Shown: piece by piece, positions 29,548 to 36,194 of the stretch
How the letters are laid out: the number at the start of each line of letters is the position of its first letter
How positions within the stretch are numbered: the stretch's first letter is position 1
Made by a program: the position numbers and the translations under genes
The notes under the pieces: generated by a model
What the model saw: only the letters and a program-made list of their open reading frames with translations
Database searches by the model: none
What the model was told of the DNA's origin: nothing
Source of the DNA: Thioalbus denitrificans
GTDB taxonomy: Bacteria > Pseudomonadota > Gammaproteobacteria > DSM-26407
DNA length: 64,000 bases
Assembly: GCF_003337735.1 (NCBI RefSeq)
Contig: NZ_QPJY01000003.1
Coordinates: 26,612-90,611 of the forward strand
Reading direction: 5' to 3'

Positions 29548-29578
29548 GGGCTGACGGGGCCGGCGGCCCCGTCAGCCC
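29548..29578. terminator. Strong hairpin between hpf and ptsN (possible terminator or attenuator)
   Basis: A perfect 14-bp stem (GGGCTGACGGGGCC and its complement) with a 3-base loop, 15 bp after the hpf stop. There is no T-run, so it may stabilise mRNA ends or partly reduce read-through into ptsN. Confidence 0.5.
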
Positions 29579-29686
29579 CGTCCCGGACTCGAACCCACGA
29601 CAACCGCGGCGGACCCGGACCGAGACCAGTGAGAGACGCCAGACGATTGAAATCGAACGGATCGCCCCGCACAGTGACGAATCACC

Positions 29687-30184
29687 ATGCACCTGCGTGA
29701 CATCCTGACCCTCGAACGCACCGCGACCGACGTCATCGCCGGCAGCAAGAAGCGCGCGCTGGAATTCCTCGGCGGCCTGGCGGCGACTGACGAGCCGGAG
29801 CTGGACCCCACCGAGGTGTTCGAGAGCCTCATCGCCCGCGAGCGCCTCGGCAGCACCGGCATCGGCCACGGTATCGCCATTCCCCACGGACGGCTGAAGA
29901 ACAGCGACCACGTCATCGGCGCGCTGGCGCACCTGCAGGAGCCCATCGACTTCGACGCCATCGACGACAAGCCGGTGGACCTGCTGTTCGCGCTGCTGGT
30001 GCCCGAGAACGCCACCGAGGAGCACCTCGAGGTCCTGGCACGGCTGGCCCAGCTGTTCAGCGACGAAGAGGCCCGGCAACGGCTGCGCGAGGCACCCGAC
30101 GCGGCAGCGCTGCTCCAGACGATCCTGAGTTACGAGGCCGCCGAAACGGATGCCCCGGACGATCAGCATACAAAACCTGTTTGA
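29687..30184 (+). CDS. ptsN: Nitrogen-regulatory PTS EIIA (EIIA-Ntr)
   Basis: 165 residues, MHLRDILTLERTATDVIAGS. The phosphorylated histidine is His67 in GIGHGIAIPHGRLKNSD. The rest is the standard PTS_EIIA_2 alpha/beta fold. It takes phosphate from HPr and regulates, rather than transports: known targets include potassium transport and sigma-54-related processes. It lies in the rpoN-hpf-ptsN-rapZ order of Proteobacteria. Its 3' end overlaps hprK by 35 bp. Confidence 0.95.
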   Translation: MHLRDILTLERTATDVIAGSKKRALEFLGGLAATDEPELDPTEVFESLIARERLGSTGIGHGIAIPHGRLKNSDHVIGALAHLQEPIDFDAIDDKPVDLLFALLVPENATEEHLEVLARLAQLFSDEEARQRLREAPDAAALLQTILSYEAAETDAPDDQHTKPV

Positions 30185-31076
30185 AGTCCAGCAGGAGAAT
30201 CTCTGCCTCACCTGGATTGCCGGCCAGGCCGGCGGCGAACGTTCCCTGAGCCTCCCGGATCTCCCCGTGACCGGGCTCGCGGGCTTCTACAACCCGATAC
30301 ATCCCCACGCGATTCCCCTGCTGACCGACGCCGAGCTGGCGTGGCTGGAGCGGGAGGCGGATCCGGCCCGGGATCCGTTCGCGGCACCGGCGGTCCTCGC
30401 CATCCTGACGGGGGACGGCGCGCCCCCGCCCCGGCTGGTGGAGCACGCGGAGCGGAGCGGATTTCCCCTGTTCAGCTCCCGCCTGGAACCCCGGCGGCTG
30501 ATCAACCGTCTCAACTTCTATCTCACCCAGTCCCTCTCGGCGCGCATCACCGTCCACGGCGTGTTCATGGAGGTGCTGGGCGCCGGTGTGCTGCTCAGCG
30601 GCGAGAGCGGCATCGGCAAGAGCGAACTGGCCCTCGCCCTGCTCAGCCGCGGGCACCGGCTCATCGCCGACGATGCCCCGGAGTTCGCCAATACCGTTCC
30701 GCGCATGCTGGTGGGCTACTGCCCGGAGCCGCTGCACGACTTCCTTGAAGTTCGCGGACTGGGCATACTCAACGTGCGGGCCATGTTCGGCGACAGCGCC
30801 CTGGCACCGGAGCATGTACTGGACCTGGTGATACACCTCAAGGAGATGGAAGGCCATGAACTCGCGGCCATCGACCGGCTGCACGGCGTCCAGCGCCGCC
30901 GCGAAATGCTCGGCATCGAGGTGCCCGAGGTGACCATTCCGGTGGCGGAGGGACGCAACCTGGCGGTGCTGGTGGAGGCCGCCGTGCGCAACGAGCTGCT
31001 CAAGAGCCGGGGCTACGACGCCGGCACCGAGTTCATCGAACGCCAGCGGGCCCACATCGAGCGGGGACCGGCATGA
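30150..31076 (+). CDS. hprK: HPr kinase/phosphorylase
   Basis: 308 residues from ATG 30150, overlapping ptsN. The C-terminal catalytic domain carries Walker A GESGIGKS at residues 151-158, preceded by VHGVFMEVLGAGVLL, then GHRLIADDAPEF and the family motif LEVRGLGILNVRAMFG. It phosphorylates HPr on a serine and can reverse this. HprK is absent from enteric bacteria but occurs in many other Proteobacteria. The HPr encoded at 32349 retains the serine target (NGKSILG). The stop overlaps rapZ (ATGA). Confidence 0.95.
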   Translation: MPRTISIQNLFEVQQENLCLTWIAGQAGGERSLSLPDLPVTGLAGFYNPIHPHAIPLLTDAELAWLEREADPARDPFAAPAVLAILTGDGAPPPRLVEHAERSGFPLFSSRLEPRRLINRLNFYLTQSLSARITVHGVFMEVLGAGVLLSGESGIGKSELALALLSRGHRLIADDAPEFANTVPRMLVGYCPEPLHDFLEVRGLGILNVRAMFGDSALAPEHVLDLVIHLKEMEGHELAAIDRLHGVQRRREMLGIEVPEVTIPVAEGRNLAVLVEAAVRNELLKSRGYDAGTEFIERQRAHIERGPA

Positions 31077-31933
31077 ACCTGGTGGTCATCAGCGGTCTGT
31101 CGGGCTCGGGCAAGAGCATCGCCCTGCAGACCCTGGAGGACCTGGAGTACTACTGCGTGGACAACCTCCCGGTCGGCCTGCTGCCGGCCCTGGCCGAGCA
31201 GCTCAGCGAAGCCGGCGCCCTGCCCCGCGGCGGGCGGACCGCGGTGAGCATCGACGCGCGCAACCTGCCCGCCGACCTGGCCCGCTTCCCGGAGATCCTG
31301 GCCGCGGTCAAGGCCCGCGGCCTGGGCTGTCAGATCATCTTCCTCGACGCCGAAAACCCGGTGCTGCTGAAGCGCTTCAGCGAAACCCGCCGGCGCCATC
31401 CCCTGAGCCGCGGCGACCTGCCCCTGCGCGAGGCCATCGACCGCGAGCGGGAGCTGCTCGGCTCCATCGCCTCCCTGGCCGATCTGCGGGTGGACACCAG
31501 CGCGCTCAACATCTACCAGCTGCGCGACATCATCCGCGAACGGGTGGCGGGCAAGCGGATCGGGGAACTGTCGCTGCTGTTCCAGTCCTTCGGCTACAAG
31601 CGCGGCATCCCCACCGATACCGACATCGTCTTCGACGTGCGCTGCCTGCCCAACCCCTACTGGGAGCCGACCCTGCGCCGGCTCACCGGCGAAGACGCGG
31701 AGGTCATCGCGTTTCTGGAGGCGCACCCGGAGGTGAACGCCATGTACAACCAGATCCGCGACTTTCTGGAATACTGGATCCCGGCCTTCGAGACCAACAA
31801 CCGCAGCTACCTCACGGTCTCCATCGGCTGCACCGGAGGCCACCACCGTTCCGTCTACCTGGTCTCGCGCCTGTCCCGCCATTTCCGCGGCCAGCGCGAC
31901 AACGTACAGACCCGCCACAGGGAGCTCTCATGA
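31073..31933 (+). CDS. rapZ: RNase adapter protein RapZ (YvcJ-like nucleotide-binding protein)
   Basis: 286 residues. Walker A is GLSGSGKS at residues 8-15. The C-terminal domain ends with the family block IGCTGGHHRSVYLVSRLSRH. RapZ binds GlcN-6-P or small RNAs and directs RNase E cleavage in E. coli; in other bacteria the target is less clear. It is coupled to hprK and to the following EIIA gene by 4-bp overlaps, so all should be co-translated. Confidence 0.95.
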   Translation: MNLVVISGLSGSGKSIALQTLEDLEYYCVDNLPVGLLPALAEQLSEAGALPRGGRTAVSIDARNLPADLARFPEILAAVKARGLGCQIIFLDAENPVLLKRFSETRRRHPLSRGDLPLREAIDRERELLGSIASLADLRVDTSALNIYQLRDIIRERVAGKRIGELSLLFQSFGYKRGIPTDTDIVFDVRCLPNPYWEPTLRRLTGEDAEVIAFLEAHPEVNAMYNQIRDFLEYWIPAFETNNRSYLTVSIGCTGGHHRSVYLVSRLSRHFRGQRDNVQTRHRELS

Positions 31934-32349
31934 CTGTCGGACTCCTGGTGATCACCCACAACCGCATCGGCGAGGAGCTGCTCTCCAGCGCCGTCGGCAC
32001 CCTGGGCATCTGCCCGCTCTGCACCGAGACGCTGGTGGTCCGCTCCGACTGCGACCCCGACCAGCTGCGGGAAGAGGCCCGGGCCCAGCTGCAGCGCCTG
32101 GACCAGGGCGACGGCGTGCTGGTGCTCACCGACATCTACGGCTCCACGCCGAGCAACATCGCCCACTCCCTGCTCGACCCGAAAGGGGTGCGGGTGGTTT
32201 CCGGCGTGAACCTGCCCATGCTCCTGCGGGTTCTCAACTACCCCCAGCTCAATCTCGACGAACTGGCCCAGAAGGCCCTGAGCGGCGGGCGCGACGGCAT
32301 CATCGACTGCTGCCCGGAGGAGAAACGCGCACCCCGCGCCCTGCCCTGA
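31930..32349 (+). CDS. PTS EIIA of the mannose family
   Basis: 139 residues, MTVGLLVITHNRIGEELLSSA. The phosphoacceptor is His10 in LLVITHNRIGEEL. LVLTDIYGSTPSNIAHSLL is the typical substrate-loop block. No EIIB, EIIC or EIID gene of a mannose permease is nearby, so it is probably regulatory. In Proteobacteria with HprK, such a lone EIIA(Man) commonly sits between rapZ and the HPr gene, as here. The stop overlaps the HPr start by one base (TGATG). Confidence 0.93.
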   Translation: MTVGLLVITHNRIGEELLSSAVGTLGICPLCTETLVVRSDCDPDQLREEARAQLQRLDQGDGVLVLTDIYGSTPSNIAHSLLDPKGVRVVSGVNLPMLLRVLNYPQLNLDELAQKALSGGRDGIIDCCPEEKRAPRALP

Positions 32350-32618
32350 TGCCCACCCTGCAGACCACCATCATCAACAAGCTGGGCCTGCACGCCCGCG
32401 CCGCCGCCAAGTTCGTCAAGACCGCCTCCGCCTTCGAATCCAGCGTCACCCTGCGCCGCGGCGAGCGCGAGGTGAACGGCAAAAGCATCCTCGGCGTGAT
32501 GATGCTCGCCGCCAGCCGCGGCACCGAGGTGGAGATCGACGCCGAGGGCCCCGACGCCGACGCCGCCCTCGAAGCCCTCCGGACCCTCATCGACGAGCGC
32601 TTCGGCGAAGCGGAGTAG
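32349..32618 (+). CDS. ptsO: Phosphocarrier protein HPr (NPr type)
   Basis: 89 residues, MPTLQTTIINKLGLHARAAA. His15 in GLHARAA is the site of EI phosphorylation. Ser46 in NGKSILGVM is the HprK target and is retained. It transfers phosphate to the EIIA proteins encoded just upstream. Enzyme I, normally next in this operon, is not seen; the next gene is mgtE after 264 bp of repeat-containing sequence. Confidence 0.95.
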   Translation: MPTLQTTIINKLGLHARAAAKFVKTASAFESSVTLRRGEREVNGKSILGVMMLAASRGTEVEIDAEGPDADAALEALRTLIDERFGEAE

Positions 32619-32651
32619 GCGTACAGCCCACCCGCCTCGTCACGGCTCTTC

Positions 32652-32757
32652 TTTCTCTGACCGCAGATTCACGCCATTGGCGTGAATCAATAGTCCGGGT
32701 CCGCAATTCGAAAACAGTTGCAGCAACGAAAATCGCGTTAATCTGCGGTTAGAAAAA
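32652..32757. repeat. Inverted-arm intergenic repeat (CGCAGATTM type)
   Basis: The left arm TCTGACCGCAGATTCACGC and right arm GCGTTAATCTGCGGTTAGA are imperfect inverted repeats about 60 bp apart. The left arm leads into a perfect odd palindrome of 23 bp (GATTCACGCCA-T and complement, 32666-32688). The family shares its CGCAGATTA core with the element at 35029-35212. It lies between ptsO and mgtE. Confidence 0.7.
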
Positions 32758-32882
32758 TCGTGTCCGTACTGGCTGAACAGCCCTCCTCCCCGGCTGCGTT
32801 TTGGTCCCCGGTGCTATAAACTCGACAACGCCCGCACCCGGCGGCGCATGCGTTCCGCGCCGCCAAGCCCCCAGAGGCCGCC

Positions 32883-34241
32883 ATGACGGACACCAGCCCA
32901 CAGGACCGCACCGAAGCCCGGCTGCACTCGCTGAGCAACGCGCTCGAAAGCGGTGCATTCCTGCCGGTGCGCCGCATGCTCAACACCCTGCATGCGGCCG
33001 AAGTGGCCCACCTGCTGGAGTCCATGCCGCCCAAGGAGCGCCACGTGCTCTGGGGCCTGCTCCGCGAGGAGCGCCACGGCGACATCCTCCAGTACCTCGG
33101 CGAAGAGGTGCGCGCGGCCTTCCTGCGCGAGATGGACCCCCAGGCCCTGGCCGCGGCCACCGAAGGCCTGGACGTGGACGACATCGTCGACATCCTCCAG
33201 GACCTCCCCGGCGCGGTCATCCACGAAGTCCTGCAGTCGATGGACGAGCAGGACCGCCAGCGGGTCGCCAAGGCCCTGTCCTACGACGAAGACACCGCCG
33301 GCGGCCTGATGAACACCGACACCCTGACGGTGCGGGCCGACGTGACGCTGGACGTGGTGCTGCGCTACCTGCGCCTGCGGGGCGAGATCCCGGAGATGAC
33401 CGACAACCTCATCGTGGTGGATCGCCAGGACAACTACCTGGGGGTGCTGCCGCTGTCGGATCTCCTCACCCGGGATCCCGACCTCTCCGTGGGGGAGGTG
33501 ATGAACACCGAGGTGAAGCCCATGCCGGCCGAGCTGACCGCCAGCGAGGTAGCGGCCCGGTTCGAGCGCATGGACCTGGTCTCGAGCCCGGTGGTGGACG
33601 CCAGCGGCCGGCTCATCGGGCGCATCACCGTGGACGACGTGGTGGACGTCATCCGCGACGAGGCCGAGCACTCCCTGCTGGGCATGGCCGGCCTGGGCGA
33701 GGACGAGGACACCTTCGCCCCCATCCTGCCGAGCGCCCGGCGCCGCGCCGTATGGCTGGGCATCAACCTGCTCACCGCCTTCGCCGCCGCCTGGGTCATC
33801 GGCCTGTTCGAGAAGACCATCGCCCAGGTGGTGGCCCTGGCCGTGCTCATGCCCATCGTGGCCAGCATGGGCGGCATCGCCGGCAGCCAGACCCTGACCC
33901 TGGCCATCCGCGCCATGGCGCTGGGCCAGCTGGTGGAGAGCAACGTCCGCTGGCTGGTATTCAAGGAGCTGGCGGTGGTCGCCCTCAACAGCCTGGTCTG
34001 GGCCGCCGTGGTGGCGGCGGTCGCCGTGTGGTGGTTCGGGGATCCGCGCCTGGGCTGGCTCATCGCCGCGGCCATCGTCATCAATCTCGTCATCGCCGCC
34101 CTCAGCGGCGTGCTCCTGCCGCTGGCCATGCGCCGCATGGGCATCGACCCGGCGCTCGCCGGCAGCGTGGTCCTCACCACCGTCACCGACGTGGTGGGCT
34201 TCTTCGCCTTCCTCGGCCTCGCCACCCTGTTCCTGCTCTGA
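32883..34241 (+). CDS. mgtE: Magnesium transporter MgtE
   Basis: 452 residues. The N-terminal MgtE domain (about 30-130) is a superhelix of acidic repeats (LLESMPPKERHVLWGLLREE), followed by two CBS domains (about 140-255) and five C-terminal membrane segments starting near RRRAVWLGINLLTAF. The channel-lining AVLMPIVASMGGIAGSQTLT block is present. It is a Mg2+-gated channel. No M-box-like leader is recognisable upstream, so the cytosolic domains probably provide the control. Confidence 0.95.
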   Translation: MTDTSPQDRTEARLHSLSNALESGAFLPVRRMLNTLHAAEVAHLLESMPPKERHVLWGLLREERHGDILQYLGEEVRAAFLREMDPQALAAATEGLDVDDIVDILQDLPGAVIHEVLQSMDEQDRQRVAKALSYDEDTAGGLMNTDTLTVRADVTLDVVLRYLRLRGEIPEMTDNLIVVDRQDNYLGVLPLSDLLTRDPDLSVGEVMNTEVKPMPAELTASEVAARFERMDLVSSPVVDASGRLIGRITVDDVVDVIRDEAEHSLLGMAGLGEDEDTFAPILPSARRRAVWLGINLLTAFAAAWVIGLFEKTIAQVVALAVLMPIVASMGGIAGSQTLTLAIRAMALGQLVESNVRWLVFKELAVVALNSLVWAAVVAAVAVWWFGDPRLGWLIAAAIVINLVIAALSGVLLPLAMRRMGIDPALAGSVVLTTVTDVVGFFAFLGLATLFLL

Positions 34242-34310
34242 GCCTTTCAGCATCGATTCAGGCGGGTCCGCTAAGGTGTCCCCAACGCTGACTCAAGGGA
34301 GACCGACACC

Positions 34311-34484
34311 ATGTTCCGCAAGGCTTTCACTCTGGTGCTGCTGGGGGTCCTGCTGGTGGGCGCCGCGGCGGTGACCTACGGCACCTTCTTCGACCGCGGA
34401 TTCGCCGCCAGCGCCGCCGGTGTGCTGGGCGCCGGGGATCACGACGCTGACGACGACCATGGGCACGACGATGACGATGACTGA
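34311..34484 (+). CDS. Small Asp/His-rich membrane-anchored or secreted protein
   Basis: 57 residues. ATG 34311 has AAGGGAG nine bases upstream. The N-terminus MFRKAFTLVLLGVLLVGAAA is a signal or anchor sequence. The C-terminus (about residues 43-57) is almost pure Asp and His: GDHDADDDHGHDDDDD. Such a tail suggests binding of divalent metal in the periplasm. It overlaps the following b-type cytochrome gene and follows mgtE by 69 bp. I recognise no family. The gene is shorter than usual cut-offs, but leader, ribosome site and overlap make it credible. Confidence 0.65.
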   Translation: MFRKAFTLVLLGVLLVGAAAVTYGTFFDRGFAASAAGVLGAGDHDADDDHGHDDDDD

Positions 34485-34989
34485 GGCGCGCCTGCCGAAG
34501 GCCTTCGACCTGCTCCTGGTCTGGCACGGCCTGTTCGCCGGCGCCTACACCATCGCCTATCTCACAGCCGATGGCGCCCGGGGCCTGCACCAGTTCGCGG
34601 GCTACACCCTCCTCGGCCTGCTGACGATTAGGCTGCTGCTGGCGGCCACTGTCCCGGAACGCAGTCCCTGGTCCCTGCCCTGGCCGAAGGCGGCGCTGTG
34701 GCGCAGCTTCGGCCGCAAGCTGGGCGGCGGGGATCTCTCGGCGCTGCGCGGCCGCACGCCCCTGGCGCCGCTGTCGGGGCTGGCGCTGCTGGCCATGCTG
34801 ACGGGGGTCGGTTTGAGCGGCCTGGCCGCCGACTGGTGGGAGTGGGAGGACCTGCACGAGGGGCTCGCCGAAGGCTCCCTGACCGTGGTCCTGGTCCACG
34901 TCGCCCTCGTCTCGCTGGGCCCCGCCCTGCGCAAGCTGGGCGAGGCCCAGGCCGGCCCGAGGCGCACCACCGCCCCGCGCAACGCCTGA
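34477..34989 (+). CDS. Cytochrome b561-type membrane protein (di-heme)
   Basis: 170 residues from ATG 34477 (MTEARLPKAFDLLLVWHGLF), overlapping the preceding small gene by 8 bp and so probably coupled to it. There are four hydrophobic segments, with histidines placed as heme ligands: WHGLFAGAY, GLHQFAGY, DLHEGLAEG and LVHVALVSL. This is the pattern of bacterial Ni,Fe-hydrogenase/cytochrome b561 proteins, which move electrons in the inner membrane, often to a periplasmic c-type cytochrome. The partner is unknown. Confidence 0.82.
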   Translation: MTEARLPKAFDLLLVWHGLFAGAYTIAYLTADGARGLHQFAGYTLLGLLTIRLLLAATVPERSPWSLPWPKAALWRSFGRKLGGGDLSALRGRTPLAPLSGLALLAMLTGVGLSGLAADWWEWEDLHEGLAEGSLTVVLVHVALVSLGPALRKLGEAQAGPRRTTAPRNA

Positions 34990-35028
34990 TCCGTGGAGAC
35001 GAACCCGTAGTCGTGAAGGTCTTTTCGG

Positions 35029-35212
35029 TTATCCGCAGATTACGCAGATTACACAGATGTTTTGTGTTGAGTTGATGTGCAGGTGGCCAACCTGATGACC
35101 GACCTGGAACATGCGCGTGGCGGATCGCGCTGACCCACCGAAGCGCGGATTGTCGACGGGCAACCCCGCTATCGACAACCAAATCCGCGTAATCTGCGTA
35201 ATCTGCGGATAA
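35029..35212. repeat. Inverted-arm intergenic repeat with perfect 24-bp ends (CGCAGATTA units)
   Basis: The left arm has CGCAGATTA at 35034-35042 and 35043-35051, then the variant CACAGATGT. The right arm (35189-35212) is the perfect inverse. The 24-bp arms lie about 136 bp apart. It fills most of the gap between the convergent cytochrome and nitrilase-like genes. It has no coding capacity. Confidence 0.85.
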
Positions 35213-35234
35213 AAAAATGTTCCCGGAGACCGGC

Positions 35235-36065
35235 TCAGGCCTCCGTGCCCTCGCAGCCGAGGCGGCGGTGCTCGGCGACGGGGAAGTTGCGGCGGATGTC
35301 GCGGACCCGTTCCAGGTTCACCTCGCCGAGGACCACGCCGGAGCCGCGGGGGAGGCGGTCCAGCACGCCGCCCCAGGGCTCCACGATCATGCTGTCGCCG
35401 TGGGTTTCGCGGCCATTGAAGTGGTAGCCGCCCTGGGCCGAGGCCACCACGTAGCAGAAGTTCTCGATGGCCCGCGCCCGCACCAGCACCTCCCAGTGGG
35501 CACGGCCGGTGATGGCGGTGAAGGCCGCCGGCAGGGCCAGGATCTCCATGCCCCGGGCGAACAGGCCGCGGAACAGCTCCGGGAAGCGCAGATCGTAGCA
35601 GACCGCCAGCCCGAGACGCCCGAACGGGGTGTCGATCACGGTCAGCCCGTCACCGGGCTCGATGGTCCGGGACTCGGTGTAGGATTCGGCGCTCTCGGTG
35701 ATGCGCACATCGAACAGGTGCATCTTGTCGTAACGCGCCACCCGCTCGCCGCTGCTGTCGTAGACCAGGCAGGCCGCGCGCACCTTCCCCGGGACCGAGG
35801 CTTCGAGCGGAATCGTGCCCCCCACCAGCCAGACGCCGTGGCGCCGGGCCTGCTCGGCCAGGAAGGCCTGGATCGGCCCCCGTCCCTCCGGCTCCCGCAC
35901 CGCCACCTTGTCGGTCTCCTGCATGCCCATGATGGCGAAGTTCTCGGGCAGCACCACCAGCCTCGCATCCGCCTCGGCGGCCTTGGTGATCAGGCGCTCG
36001 GCCTCGTAGAGGTTGGCGGTCACGTTGGGCCCGGAGGCCATCTGCACGGCGGCGACTTTCGTCAC
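35235..36065 (-). CDS. Carbon-nitrogen hydrolase, Nit1/Nit2-like amidase
   Basis: 276 residues, MTKVAAVQMASGPNVTANL. The catalytic triad of the nitrilase superfamily is Glu41 (VLPENFA), Lys114 (YDKMHLFDV) and Cys156 (LAVCYDLRFPELFR). The group is closest to Nit proteins that remove deaminated glutathione or omega-amides, a metabolite-repair role. The gene is last in the mreB-to-nit transcription unit on the minus strand, 129 bp after yhdP, in the order I recall for Pseudomonas. Confidence 0.9.
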   Translation of the reverse strand: MTKVAAVQMASGPNVTANLYEAERLITKAAEADARLVVLPENFAIMGMQETDKVAVREPEGRGPIQAFLAEQARRHGVWLVGGTIPLEASVPGKVRAACLVYDSSGERVARYDKMHLFDVRITESAESYTESRTIEPGDGLTVIDTPFGRLGLAVCYDLRFPELFRGLFARGMEILALPAAFTAITGRAHWEVLVRARAIENFCYVVASAQGGYHFNGRETHGDSMIVEPWGGVLDRLPRGSGVVLGEVNLERVRDIRRNFPVAEHRRLGCEGTEA

Positions 36066-36194
36066 GGCGACTCCTTAGCGATCAGTCCGGCACGGAGACG
36101 GAAGCATATCACCACCGACGCCGATGGTGATCCGGTTCCGGCGTGCCGATGCGCCCGCAATCAACGACCATCATGCCCATCCGCGGTTCCATCC

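Noticed and set aside
29575..29610. tRNA-like T-arm (GGACTCGAACC on the plus strand)
   Set aside because: Only the T-loop-like word is present. Stems do not pair and no acceptor, D or anticodon arm can be built around it.
32619..32882. Mg2+-sensing M-box riboswitch before mgtE
   Set aside because: The gap consists largely of an inverted repeat of the CGCAGATTM family. No multi-stem M-box-like arrangement is recognisable.
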